Shown piece after piece: positions 25,558 to 35,705 of a DNA stretch of 64,000 bases. Location: assembly GCA_037176885.1 (NCBI GenBank), contig JAWWNJ010000015.1, positions 992,001 to 1,056,000 of the forward strand, in the 5' to 3' direction. The DNA comes from Favolaschia claudopus. Taxonomy: Eukaryota > Basidiomycota > Agaricomycetes > Agaricales > Mycenaceae. Within the stretch, counting starts at the first letter, position 1; each line of letters starts with the position of its first letter. Position numbers and translations under genes: made by a program. The notes under the pieces are model-generated. The model worked only from the letters and a program-made list of their open reading frames with translations, had not been told where the DNA came from and ran no database searches.

Positions 25558-26049
25558 TTACCTACACTTGCTATTGGCACCCGGCCCTGCCATATCGCGA
25601 AAATAATATAAATTGTAGTGAGTTCCTATCTCTCTTTCTTGATTGCGGGGTCTCTGCGGCGGCGTCGCCCTTGAATGCATTGTAGATTTCCCGCCAGTGG
25701 TGGATAAGAGGATCGGACCGTCTGCGACAACGAGAGGGCGAATGGTGAGAGCCCATTGAATTTCAAAGTCACGTCGAACGATTAGTTTGTGTGCAGGGAA
25801 ATTGCGGGAACCAGCTAGATCCCAGCCAGAAGGTGACAGGCGGACCCAACGATGTCTGCCGGCCAGAGAGATCAGGTGTGCTGCAATCCCGCTACTATGT
25901 CTTAACACTCTCTGTCTCGCTATTGAAATATCATCTCTCCTGTTTTCAAATCCTATAACAAACGTGTGTCCATCACTGCCGCCACCGTCTTCGAACCTCA
26001 CCACTGTTCTCTGTCTTTCGCCCAGATCCCACAAATGGTCCCCGAGCAA
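25558..26049 (-). CDS. open frame of 163 aa, unrecognised
   Basis: An uninterrupted minus-strand frame with reasonable composition (HTFVIGFENRRDDISIARQR, then FPAHKLIVRRDFEIQWALTI). I recognise no family. It stands at the point where the conserved gene block ends. It may be a real small gene, a transposon fragment or chance. Confidence 0.25.
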   Translation of the reverse strand: MLGDHLWDLGERQRTVVRFEDGGGSDGHTFVIGFENRRDDISIARQRVLRHSSGIAAHLISLAGRHRWVRLSPSGWDLAGSRNFPAHKLIVRRDFEIQWALTIRPLVVADGPILLSTTGGKSTMHSRATPPQRPRNQEREIGTHYNLYYFRDMAGPGANSKCR

Positions 26050-26308
26050 GGAGTTTTATGCCCGGAAGGGATAAGGTTGCTGACGGTTATCGGCGGTCTC
26101 CGGTGGGTGCCAACTTCCAGCGGGAAACAAGCTTAGATAATGGTTTCCGATGACTTTGTCCGTATTTACATCTGATCACTGGCCCCTAATTAGAGGCACC
26201 GACAACCGCTGGGTCTTGTCGGTTTCTGCTGGCTTTCTGACCTCCACCAAATTTCAAATTTGCAAATTTGTAACATGGCATGATCATTCTTATCTTTTCA
26301 CTTGCACC

Positions 26309-26602
26309 ATGGCGTTGGCCGCCAGAGACCAGTCAACCTCGCCCTCTCCCATTTACACTGGCATCGTCAACGATCTTGGAGTCAAAACCCTTCGAGAAAT
26401 CTGTGATATTCTTGCAATCCCTACAAGAGAAGCTGATGATACAGGGAAAGTGTTAACGAAAGGTGTCCTTGTTCCGAAGATTCAAGAGGTGCTCTCCAAA
26501 GACTCCCAGACATATGCCTCCGATCCAAGGTTTGCTGGGCTTTACCAGGCAGCTGTGAAGGGGAAGAATGTCAAAGGGAAGGCTGCCAAGTCAAGCCTTT
26601 AA
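26309..26602 (+). CDS. short hypothetical protein, possibly SAP-like
   Basis: The ATG at 26309 sits in a good CACCATGG context and opens 97 codons. The segment IVNDLGVKTLREICDILAIP followed by KGVLVPKIQEVL has the spacing of a SAP-type helix-linker-helix, but this is a weak match. The C-terminus is basic (KGKNVKGKAAKSSL). Directly after the stop the same frame continues KAAGERAEQSRPSKR before a second stop, so the true protein may have been longer and is now truncated. Confidence 0.35.
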   Translation: MALAARDQSTSPSPIYTGIVNDLGVKTLREICDILAIPTREADDTGKVLTKGVLVPKIQEVLSKDSQTYASDPRFAGLYQAAVKGKNVKGKAAKSSL

Positions 26603-27106
26603 AAAGCTGCGGGGGAGCGAGCAGAACAGAGCAGACCTTCAAAGCGGTTGACACCATAAGATTTCCTCTCATTGCCTGCTGTCAGAAATAACCTATCACA
26701 GGGCTGACCTTGTTCTTCACCAAAGGAATACCACCGTTGATCCACTGGGGAGTCTTTTTGCTCTTCGAATCAAGAAATCAGACGGGAAACCTCAGGGTGA
26801 ATGGCCGAAAACAATTTCATTCTTGATACTTACAGTCTATCAGTTGCATCTATGTCTACTAAGTCTCTGTCACCGTTTGGAAGCGAGCTCACTGCAGACG
26901 AAGACATCCCTCCTGATGAAGACAAAGACAAAGATGACAATAAGAAGCAGAATCCCGCCTCCCGCAATCTCGGACTCTGATGAAGAGGAGGAAGAGCCGT
27001 CTAACAAAGGCAAAAAGAAAGCTAGTACCACAACCAGCGAACACACAGGTCTTCTATGACTTCATAATTTGACCGCTTTCCTCTTACTCTTTCTTCAGTC
27101 TACGTT

Positions 27107-27604
27107 ATGCTCAAGGATCCCCGGGATCCCACCAAGCTCCCGGAGGAGGTCCCCAGTGACGGCATGGTGCCAGTTACTTTGTACATTACTCCTGGTGGAA
27201 CAGAGTGGCATGAAGTCAAACTCACACAGCTTATGTCTGCCACTATCAACATGTACTCGCCAATGAGAAGTCATCACTGTTTTTGTTCACCCCTCTCATA
27301 TTGCTTACTACTCGTTGGGTGGAGTTGGCCAACAACACTGATTCAGGAAATGCATATCAATAGGTGATCTTCATGGACAGTTGTCACGTCTCAATCACAA
27401 GGGGACTAGCACTACACATCTTGGAACCATTGCTCAGCAAATCACAAATCAGATTCCCGACAGAGCAAAATTAGACCGCACTAACATCTTTACCCTGGCT
27501 GTGACTGAGGATGGAGATTTGCTTTGCGAGATTTTTATGAGTCTGAGGTATGTACCACACCAGGAGCTGGTGCTTGTAAGGGCAACCTTTAGGTCGAGGG
27601 TCTA
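27107..27604 (+). pseudogene. coding fragments of an unrecognised protein
   Basis: Two coding-like blocks lie in order: 27107-27270 (VMLKDPRDPTKLPEEVPSDG, then TLYITPGGTEWHEVKLTQLM) and 27360-27604 (GDLHGQLSRLNHKG, then LDRTNIFTLAVTEDGDLLCE). A highly charged stretch at 26853-27056 (SDSDEEEEEPSNKGKKK) may be an upstream exon. No clean splice model joins them, and no family is recognised. This may be one multi-exon gene with the 26309 frame, now broken. Confidence 0.3.
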
Positions 27605-27681
27605 GCGAGGGAGAATCCAAAGTTAATTAAAGACGCTACTAGGAATACATTACAGCGCACCTAGCGAGGGAGAATCCAAAG
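27602..27681 (+). repeat. 21-bp direct repeat
   Basis: CTAGCGAGGGAGAATCCAAAG occurs at 27602-27622 and 27661-27681, 59 bp apart. It may mark a small insertion or excision footprint. Confidence 0.7.
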
Positions 27682-27689
27682 AGAAGAAA

Positions 27690-28300
27690 GGCTAAGGATT
27701 CCCACGCTAGGTGTGGCAAACATATACTAACTAGTTCCCACAGGGCCGGGTCAACCGGCAATAGTCTCTGGCCCGGTCACAAGCCAAGTCCCAGCTTGAT
27801 GACATATTTGATTAGTCCATTTTTAAGGTGACCGGCGTGTCAACGGTAGAATTCGGATTATGTAATCACATTTCCGCCCTTTTACACGGTATCTAGAGCT
27901 CAAATCTGTTGTAGGGCATTTATATAGGGATCTAAGAGTCTATTCGGCGCTCGAGACCCGCCAGATTCATGACAAGGTGCTGGAGAAAGTGGTTGAAAAA
28001 ATGTGTTACCATTCTGTCACACGTGTCACAAGGCAAAGCAAGAGCTCGGTGCGTAGGCCCAGAAGATGTATTTTCCTAGAATTTCTTCCCTGAGGAGGTG
28101 GATATGTCTCTATGGACTGTCTCTAGCTAAAACTTGAGTGTATATATGCCTGAGGGAAGGCGCTATGAGAAAAGTGAACTAAATTGTCGTAAGAAACACA
28201 GCCACAATGATTATATAATAAGATTCTAGCGATGACACGCCTATGAACTTGAAAACAGACTTTAACACATCGAGGTACGAGATCAACTGTGTTAAAGTCT
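27690..28300. other. gene-free stretch
   Basis: A/T-rich sequence with no frame or structure that I can interpret. Confidence 0.4.
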
Positions 28301-28319
28301 GGCTATGAGAGACTAATAT

Positions 28320-28512
28320 TTGATGGAGTTTATGATGTAATTGGCCTTGGGCAAAAGGTCTCAAGGCAATTTGCATCATGCTGTGCAGATCAGGGTAATG
28401 ATGTAATGGGACTTGGGCAGAAGTGCCTAAGTCCCTTTGTGTCATGGTGTGCAGATCAGGGTAATGATGTAATGGGACTTGGGCAGAAGTGCCTAAGTCC
28501 CTTTGTGTCATG
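28320..28512 (+). repeat. 66-bp minisatellite, about three copies
   Basis: Two units (28381-28446 and 28447-28512) are nearly identical and a third, diverged unit precedes them (about 28320-28380). The 66-bp length is a multiple of three, so both strands read as 22-residue repeats (plus strand DQGNDVMGLGQKCLSPFVSW). No surrounding gene is recognised, so coding is doubtful. Confidence 0.85.
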
Positions 28513-28579
28513 GTGCACAGAAAGGAGGTTCCCCTGACAGTGCTAACTAACTTACCTTTTGGTACAGTTGCCAGACAAA

Positions 28580-29506
28580 ATGGGCAAAGGGAAGGCTTCC
28601 AACCCTAATGCCGACATGCATGCTCCAGAATCTCTTTCCCCAGCTCACCACCCTCTTCCTCCTGCTGCTCAGACCACGCTCACAGGGGCAGGGACTGACC
28701 TTCCCCTCCACATCGCCCAGAACCGGGAACGCACACCAGAAGAGCATCGCTATAAGGAGGATGACAAAGACTTCTTGCGTGAAGCCTCAGGGGACCCGGA
28801 CAAGCTCAAACAGCCCAAGAACACCACCGCAGCTGAGGGCCTAGACAACTTTCGCGAATACAATTCATTTTTCAAAGGCTTCCTCTCTTTTGAGCACAAC
28901 AAGGGCAAGGGCTACATTGTTTCTCCTTGTGAGTCATCTAGTTTGCAGTAGCTTCCTCACATATTGAATACGTATCCCTGGAGACTACCAACCTCCAAGC
29001 GACATCGTTTTTAGGGAGTTTTTAGGGAGGAGAACTGGCAGCGTCATCGCAACACCACATTCACCAAGAACCACATCACATGCGCTGCTGGCCTCAAGCC
29101 CTCCAGCACGGGAGAAAATCACTCTGTCAAAATCACTCTGTCTTCACCCAAGGATCTAAGCTCCGAGATAAGGGCGGGATTGGGAGTACATACACAATGG
29201 ACGAAAGGGCAGTACAGATGAGAAGATTCAGGGTTATGAGGCAGAATACGATGACATGGACTATGGGTGTTCATCCAGATGGTGAAAAGGCGGTTGGAGA
29301 AGAAGAACTCCAAGAAACCAAGCGGGTCCAAGCATCACAGGCGGGTGGAGTCCAGTGACAAGGATGAGCCTCGTCGCAAAAAGGAAAAGAAGGGGAGGAA
29401 GGACCAGACCAAGAAGAAACCCAAGGTGTCTAGTTCCAAAGCTACAGAGCTGAACTCAGATGACCTGGATAACTCAGACGACTCTTCTTCTGACTCTGAC
29501 AATTGA
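28580..29506 (+). pseudogene. broken gene for a protein with basic/acidic nuclear-type tail
   Basis: A first exon from ATG 28580 reads MGKGKASNPNADMHAPESLS and, near its end, FLSFEHNKGKGYIVSP up to a GTGAGT donor at 28929. A second block (from about 28992) reads YYQPPSDIVFREENWQRH and later CAAGLKPSSTGENHSVKITL. An 11-bp tandem duplication (29008-29029) interrupts the frame inside it. The last block (29270-29506) is a lysine-rich stretch (RRKKEKKGRKDQTKKKP) ending in an acidic Ser/Asp tail. The layout resembles a nuclear protein; no family is recognised. Without the 11-bp duplication the middle frame is continuous. Confidence 0.45.
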
Positions 29507-29569
29507 GAATTTCTTGTAGCATTTCATTAGATTCAACTCTACATTACTTATTTAAAATGAAAACTGATT

Positions 29570-30442
29570 CAACTCCTAGGGGCTTGCGTGAATACACTAC
29601 TCATTGTCATTGTTGTGTCTAACAATGTGGCAATCTCATCTGTTACGCTTTTGCTCGCAAACCTTTGACTGCCTATCTGAGTGAAGAACAACAGGAGCTT
29701 AATATCCAGTGAAGTGCTGATTGAAATGAGTAATATCGCATGAGGGGAGAGCAATGACATCGACATCGCCCAGCTGAATATCAAAGGACAAGCCAACCTC
29801 ATACAGACAGAGCTCGCACTTGCCCGGTGGAATGGCTCCAATCACAAAGCAAAGGATATTATCTCCTTCATCCCGATGAGCCCAGCTGCAGCCCAATATG
29901 TTAATAACAAGGATAGGTGGGCAACGCGGCACAGAGCGGCAGAGAGTCAGCATATATATGGAGCTCCGAATATTGCTCAGGAAGGTAGTGTTTGAACTGG
30001 AACACAGGTAAGTAAAGCATCAGATCCATGACAATATTACTTACAGTCACTCGTATAAGCTCAAAGAAATCTGCAAAAGCCTCGGGGAGCAAAACATGGT
30101 TCTCAGGATTTTAGAAAATCTCTTTGGATTGATGAGGGAGACATTGATCGAAATTGACCCAGTCCGTATGGTCTTTACGAAGATGGTCTGCATGTATGTT
30201 GGCTGCAGAGTATCAGCTTTGGGTTGTGATACTGGGAAACAATGAACCTGTTCAGCAAATGTTGTGTACCAAGAATAGTGGCAGGAGAAATATTCGAAGC
30301 CAGGGCACAAAGAATTCTCATGCTTGAATTCACCTGGCATGAGAGCTTGAATGGTTCCAAGAGCATCAGCCAAAGGTAGCCTAAATTCCTCTGGTACCGA
30401 GAAATAGAGGGCCATGAGTTTGCCGTCGTGATCTGTGATCAT
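29570..30442 (-). pseudogene. TET/JBP-like 2-oxoglutarate dioxygenase remnant
   Basis: Minus-strand blocks, in order: ITDHDGKLMALYFSVPEEF (30442 side), a central YLPEQYSELHIYADSLPLC block, then VINILGCSWAHRDEGDNILC, CELCLYEVGLSFDIQLGDVD and VIALPSCDITHFNQHFTG (29950-29700). AHRDEGD with the downstream SCDITHFN gives the HxD...H iron-binding arrangement. The LCLYEVG--FDIQLGDV strand pattern is that of the large fungal TET/JBP-like family known from Agaricomycetes, where many copies travel with transposons. The blocks lie in different frames and there are stops shortly after the second His, so it is either multi-exon with unresolved introns or degraded. The C-terminal arginine that binds 2-oxoglutarate was not located. 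Iron ligands seen, function inferred. Confidence 0.5.
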
Positions 30443-31213
30443 GAGGCTTTGCCTAGAGATTCCATTATATCATAAACATGATACTAATAACATAGAACAC
30501 ACTCTTGGATGGTATTTCTATTGATTTCAATATATCATTTCGGTTTGAGTTTTACGCCACAATGCAAGTCATTTTTAATCTGTGAAATATTTAACACACT
30601 GCCATCTAGCAAGTCTTACAACATATACCATATCTTCTAGCGCTCTTAGATCCGTTACAATGGGACACCCCTTAGCCAACTCCCGCTGGGTTTGCGTAAA
30701 TTGGCTGCAATTGGATTTGTTGAGTGGCAATCAAGTCTTTTCTAGTTTCAAAGGAGACTTGATTTTGTACAGTGTAGGCAACTTCACAGTTCGAGAATCT
30801 TGAAGACGGGGCCAGTCTATTTGGATGGGGTATTCCACTCCTCAGCCTGCTGAAGCAGCTTCCAGACACTGAATGTCAACACATCTCAGCACAACAAGGC
30901 ACAAAGAAATTTACAAGTTGTACTTTGTCTCAACAGACGCAAAGACGGCATCTAGAGCAGCCACGTTGCTGAAGGTATATATACGGGTTTCCACAGCTTC
31001 CCACATCCCTTTTGGCACGTTATAGGACAAAGATAACTGCTGTATAGCAGTGGGCGTGGACATCATGTATTTTAGCGGAACCATGAGTTGTCGGACAAGA
31101 GGTAGCCACTGTCCCTCTAAATCTAATGAACCAGGCACACATAAACCATCAACACAGACCACCTACTTTCAACAACACGAATGGCCCCTGCAAGTGATAC
31201 AATATCCAACTCC
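30443..31213. other. gene-poor stretch
   Basis: A minus-strand frame at 30911-31162 (LDLEGQWLPLVRQLMVPLKY, then YNVPKGMWEAVETRIYTF) may be a coding fragment of an unknown protein. Nothing else is supported. Confidence 0.3.
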
Positions 31214-31216
31214 GTA

Positions 31217-31636
31217 AGGTAGAGAGCAACCAAGTACGGTTGCCCCACGTGATTTAGCCTTTTCGAGAAGATATAGTCCGTTCGTCATATGCTAAGAAGA
31301 AAATAGAAAATCTGGCTCAACAGAACTGAGGAGAGTCCTATCTACAATGTCCCTAAGCTTGGACTTAAGAGAAAGCTGTAAAATTGAAAGACTAGTTCTT
31401 GAATGATGCAAAAACGATGAATTTGATGGGATTTTGAGGTTTGCCATCAATTTGGGAACTAGTCCATCGAATCTCATCTTGCATACATAGTATTTGATTT
31501 CTAGGTACCTAATATGTATGCACACAGAACTGTAGAGCCAGATTTTCTGATTTTCCTCGAGCATAGGTGGAACGGACTATATCTTCTCGAAAAGGCTAAA
31601 TCACGTGGGGCAACCGTACTTGGTTGCTCTCTACCT
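31217..31636. mobile_element. mariner-type MITE with long terminal inverted repeats
   Basis: The ends AGGTAGAGAGCAACCAAGTA... (left, plus strand) and its inverse at the right match perfectly for about 70 bp. They match imperfectly for another 35 bp (to the shared AGAAAATCTGGCTC). A TA dinucleotide flanks both outer ends (31215-31216 and 31637-31638), as expected of Tc1/mariner target duplication. The total length of 420 bp leaves about 200 bp of non-coding centre, so it must be mobilised by a transposase elsewhere. High identity of the arms suggests fairly recent activity. Confidence 0.8.
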
Positions 31637-31795
31637 TACTAGATCTTGGATTCGTGATTTGGGCTTGCATACCTAAGGCAGCGATTATTGGAAGAATATA
31701 CATCGAGCCTGGATACAATCAATGAAAATCTCTTCACAGGGAAAGAGCATGATATACTTACCTGCCACACAGAGCAGGAGCAGGGCACCCCCAAA

Positions 31796-31935
31796 GTGCC
31801 ACCACTGCCGCAGTACTGCCGCCAGTTGCCGCCAACAACCGCCAAGAGTGTTGGAAAAAGTGCCGCCTTCATGGCGGCACTTTTGTCACAGCGTCACACT
31901 GCCGCCAAACCCTTTGTTTGAGCGCTGCCGCTGCC
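31796..31935 (+). repeat. TGCCGCCA word array with internal perfect hairpin
   Basis: The word (T)GCCGCC recurs at about 10-bp steps through 31800-31845, and again at 31861 and 31905-31935. In the centre, AAAAGTGCCGCC (31856-31867) and GGCGGCACTTTT (31873-31884) form a perfect 12-bp stem with a 5-nt loop. Confidence 0.7.
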
Positions 31936-32154
31936 GCCCACAGACTGGGGCTTTAAAGTACATGCTATAGAATACTAAATGAAACAAGTTTTCAATTTCA
32001 ACATCAACATCAGATGCCTATAATATAGGATCTTCCTCAACTTCTTGTAGGTCAACATCAACGTGTCAACATCAACACGTGATCGTGAGATGGTTGTGAT
32101 AACCATCACGACGTGTTGCGCTGTCCTCTCTCTTTCCTCCCTTATCCTTATCCC

Positions 32155-34300
32155 ATGTCGTCTGGCAAGGTGGCCAAAGAAGGCATCAAGAAAGCTCTTG
32201 AGGAAGACGCGGTCCTCACTCTAGAAGGCATATATGCCGATGCTACCACTGCTAAAGCTGAGCAAGAAGATGCTTCAGAACACGCTCAGTCCGGTCTCGT
32301 CTATGAACTCAGCCCTGCTTCTACCATTGTGAGGGGCAGTGAAAGCCACCAAACCTCCGTCTACCCTGAGGTCATGAAGTACGACATTGACAACAACTAC
32401 CCACCACCCCATACTCACCCTCCTTCAAACGGCTTGTTCTGACTGGTGTCCAAGCAACACATTGTGCTCTCATCTTGAATCTGGGTATGCTTAATCTGAT
32501 GGTAAGCCCTCCCCTCACTCCTTTATTGCTCTTTCTAGCTAAATCATCTCCAGGTCTTGTACCTCACGCACACGTCTGTGCAATGGTACACTCGTATTCG
32601 ATGGAACACAGGGATTATGTGTGTTTCTAAGGACCTAAGGACCTCTCATCTCTCTTCTGTTCTGCGGCTTATCACTCGCTAGGTCCGCAAATTCCACATT
32701 GGGATGGCCTTGGTATTCAAGAAATATGTTCTCGCTTTCGTCACAATCGATCTATTATTCCAGGTGTGTTTGTACAATCCTCTTCCCTTCTCTCCCATTC
32801 CAATCTCCGCCCCCCAGCCTGTATGGCAAGACTTGTTCCTCGATTTTATCATCCCGCCAGACATATACACACAAACTACCGACTTTCTCGTCATGGTCGC
32901 CAAATGGATACAAGACGAGAATTGGTTAAACGGTAAACGATATGTTCTCGCCTGTGATGCCATCCGCGCCGCCAACAAGGTCTGGTACGGAATTGGTGTT
33001 TACACAGTGATGGAACTCTTCTTCCTCGCCGGTTCGTACTTTCCTTGTATTTGTATTCAGATCCTTTCATTGACGATCTCCCAGGGCTATCGCCGTTTAT
33101 CACTGCGTGCGAGCTGTTCTCCAGTCCCTCTCGGACAGCTCGCTTTCTCGCTGCTTATTACACCTACATCCACGTCGGAGAAGCAGGGTTGTACGAGTCG
33201 CTTTCTTCCTTTTTTCATTGTATCATTCTAATCCGAGACAGGCGGCTTCTGAGCCCGTGCATCCATGAGGGTGTTCTCGCTCCCATCACCGAGCAGCACC
33301 TGAGGTATGCGGACTGGCTCTACGTCTGGGGAAAGGAGCGTGTTTACATGTCAATTCGCATGAGTCGACTCCTCGACTCGTACAATGTACAACGTAAGTA
33401 TTCTCTTGTCTCCTTGTCTCCTCGCCTCAAGAGCTTACTCTGCTCTGTCAGAAAACTCTTGAAGCATACGCTGCTGCCAGCAAGGTGACCTGCTACGTGC
33501 CTGTCACCGATCTTTTCGACGTGTTTGAACCAACGCTCGTGCACCTGACGTCTCCAACAGGCTTGCTTTCGGAGCGAACTCATTTACGCTCTGAAGCATA
33601 CTCTCCTCTTTATCTTCTGTCTGAAGAACTCAAGCTCGCATGACACGACACTTTCTCATACCATGGAACGAAGGAAATGTGGTCCATTCTCCGCAACTTT
33701 CTGGAAACTCTGCACTGGAGCAGCAACCCTGTGTGTGTCTGCTTCACTCTATTTCCTATTTGTTTGTTTCCTCACTCACTTGTCTTCCAGTCATCATAAA
33801 TGAGTGCCCAACATCACCGAGCTATCTGGTGATGCAAGGAACTCACTTCTCTTTAGCTGGAAAGTCCAAAACACTCAAGGCGTGTCCATCGGTCCCCTCG
33901 AGTATTGCGGAAACGGACATATGGTCGTTCCGTTGGGACCTCATTTGTGTAAGTTTCCCCTCGCATTTCAATTCAATATACATGCATTCACCCAGTTCCT
34001 CTTCTCTCTCAGTCTTGCCGTCTGCAAGGGGGATCCCTCCATTCCCCAGCACTTCGAAGAGCGTGTTCTGAGGGGTCTCAACCGAATCACCACGAAACTT
34101 GAGCCCCTGGCACACGCAAGCGCAAAAGCACTGCCAAGCAAAACAAGGCTCTAGCAAATAAACTCTCCACCCTTTGGGCAGGCTATCAACGGGCAAGTGA
34201 AGGGAACATGGAGGCAGGGGCAGAGGCAGAACATGAGCCACCAAAGCCGAAGAAGCGCCGTTTGAATGCGGACCAGAGACTTGCACTTCAGGATATTTAG
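32155..34300 (+). pseudogene. multi-exon unrecognised protein, probably broken
   Basis: Coding-like blocks lie in order on one strand. They are: MSSGKVAKEGIKKALEEDAV (32155), FHIGMALVFKKYVLAFVTID (32695), DFLVMVAKWIQDENWLNGKR with AIRAANKVWYGIGVYTVMEL (32880-33030), GLSPFITACELFSSPSRTAR (33085), APITEQHLRYADWLYVWGKE (33280), KTLEAYAASKVTCYVPVTDL (33455), MWSILRNFLETLHWSSNP (33680), SLLFSWKVQNTQGVSIGPLE (33845), and a basic tail EHEPPKPKKRRLNADQRLAL ending at 34300. An in-frame TGA separates EELKLA from HDTFSYHGTK (about 33640), and a one-base shift near 34115 separates ITTKLEP from TRKRKSTAKQNKALANK. Both look like disabling changes. No family is recognised; the PKPKKRR tail suggests nuclear targeting. 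Confidence 0.45.
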
Positions 34301-34918
34301 TTAGCTACTGTACATTTGCATCACTAGTGTACTATTGTATCTCATTACATCCTTTTCTCTAGCTATCTGTTATTAATACTGTGTTCTGAACTAGCTGTTT
34401 CTCATTCTGACTGAATACTCAAGTTTTTCCGCCGCCTCAGTGTGACCTTTGTGACCTAGTGATATCAATGCGCAAGAGAGAGGTCAGAAAGGTCAGTGGG
34501 GGTGTCATAGCCAAGCAATTTGGAAGAGTACATTCTATTTATATACCTAAAACAAACCTCCTAAGCCCTTGAAACCCTACCCATACTTCATACACAAAAT
34601 TCTCTACAAAGCCTCGCACTGTTGTCACAATGTGACTCTGTTACACCTAACTTCGACCCGAGTTCAAGTTTGTTTCGTTGTTTCTGCCTGCTCCAACACT
34701 TTTTATCTCTATGTCAAACTTCTACAAACACTCAGAACAGGTATAGTTCTAGTACTACTATCTTGATATCATAGAAGAATGGAACCAGAGCGCAATTTTC
34801 GTGGAGAAACAATTGTGACTCCAGGTTTGCGAGCCATCAACCCTTTCCTTGCACCTTTTTTCGACCGTAAGACCACTGAAATGGCGGGAGATGGAAGGAA
34901 TTGCGACGGAGCAATTCG
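34301..34918. other. gene-free stretch
   Basis: A/T-rich sequence without recognisable coding or structural signal. Confidence 0.4.
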
Positions 34919-35705
34919 CTAGAAGAGAGGGGGGTGATCCTCGATCCATACAGTATGATTCTTCTTGAAGTTCATCAAGGTCACAATGCCATGACGAACA
35001 TCCCAGAGTGCAGTGAGCATGAGATCCAAGGCTGAAAGACCTTGAAACCTTTCGCGCACAACAGCCTTGTCCCGAGTGATGTCCAAGAATAAATCACCAT
35101 TGAGATTGAATGGCTCATTCAAGTGCTGGATCGCCAAGAGTTGCAGCAACACCGCACCGACGCTGCATACTCGGGCTGTTTGCTCATCGTCCGACAAATT
35201 TTCCATCAGTTTTGGAGCCTCCATCAAGCAAGCCAAAGCATGTGTCATGAGCACGCTAAGTTCGGGAGTGGGGTCCATTCCGTTCGCAGCCAACCAGTTC
35301 GCAGCGCTCAGGGAGGGACTAGGTTTCTTCCGTATTTCGTCGTCGTTGTTTTCTTCTGCTGGTTCTGGTTCGAGGAATTGCTTGAAGCTCGAGATGACCG
35401 GGTGTGCCTCATCGTAATCCAAGAGAAGTTGGGTGATGGGCTCAACTGCAGCATCGAAAATCTGTTCCAGTTCTGCGTCGGCATGGTCATAGTTATCATC
35501 TATATATCGAGGCAGCACAATATTGGGGAGCTGGCATTATGGTGAGTGATCTTTCAAATAGTAAATGTCTGGAAGCAAACGATACCTGCGCTTCGATTAA
35601 TTTGTCCGCATGCAAGAACTCTTTCACGCACAAGATGTGGATGCCACATCTTGAGAACGGTGAAACACTGACTATAGGCCTAGGGCAACTATGGAAAACA
35701 CCCAA
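34919..35705 (-). CDS. unrecognised acidic protein, 243 aa, two exons
   Basis: Exon 1 (35705-35586) ends CVKEFLHADKLIEAQ at a GTATCG donor. After a 55-nt intron, exon 2 (35530-34919) reads LPNIVLPRYIDDNYDHADAE and continues in a single open frame for 203 codons. The protein is rich in Leu, Asp and Glu and mainly helical by eye (LSDDEQTARVCSVGAVLLQL, LDLMLTALWDVRHGI). No motif of a known family is visible. Because the frame is long, the splice sites are good and composition is protein-like, this is one of the few intact-looking genes in the accessory half. The N-terminal start is uncertain. Confidence 0.55.
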
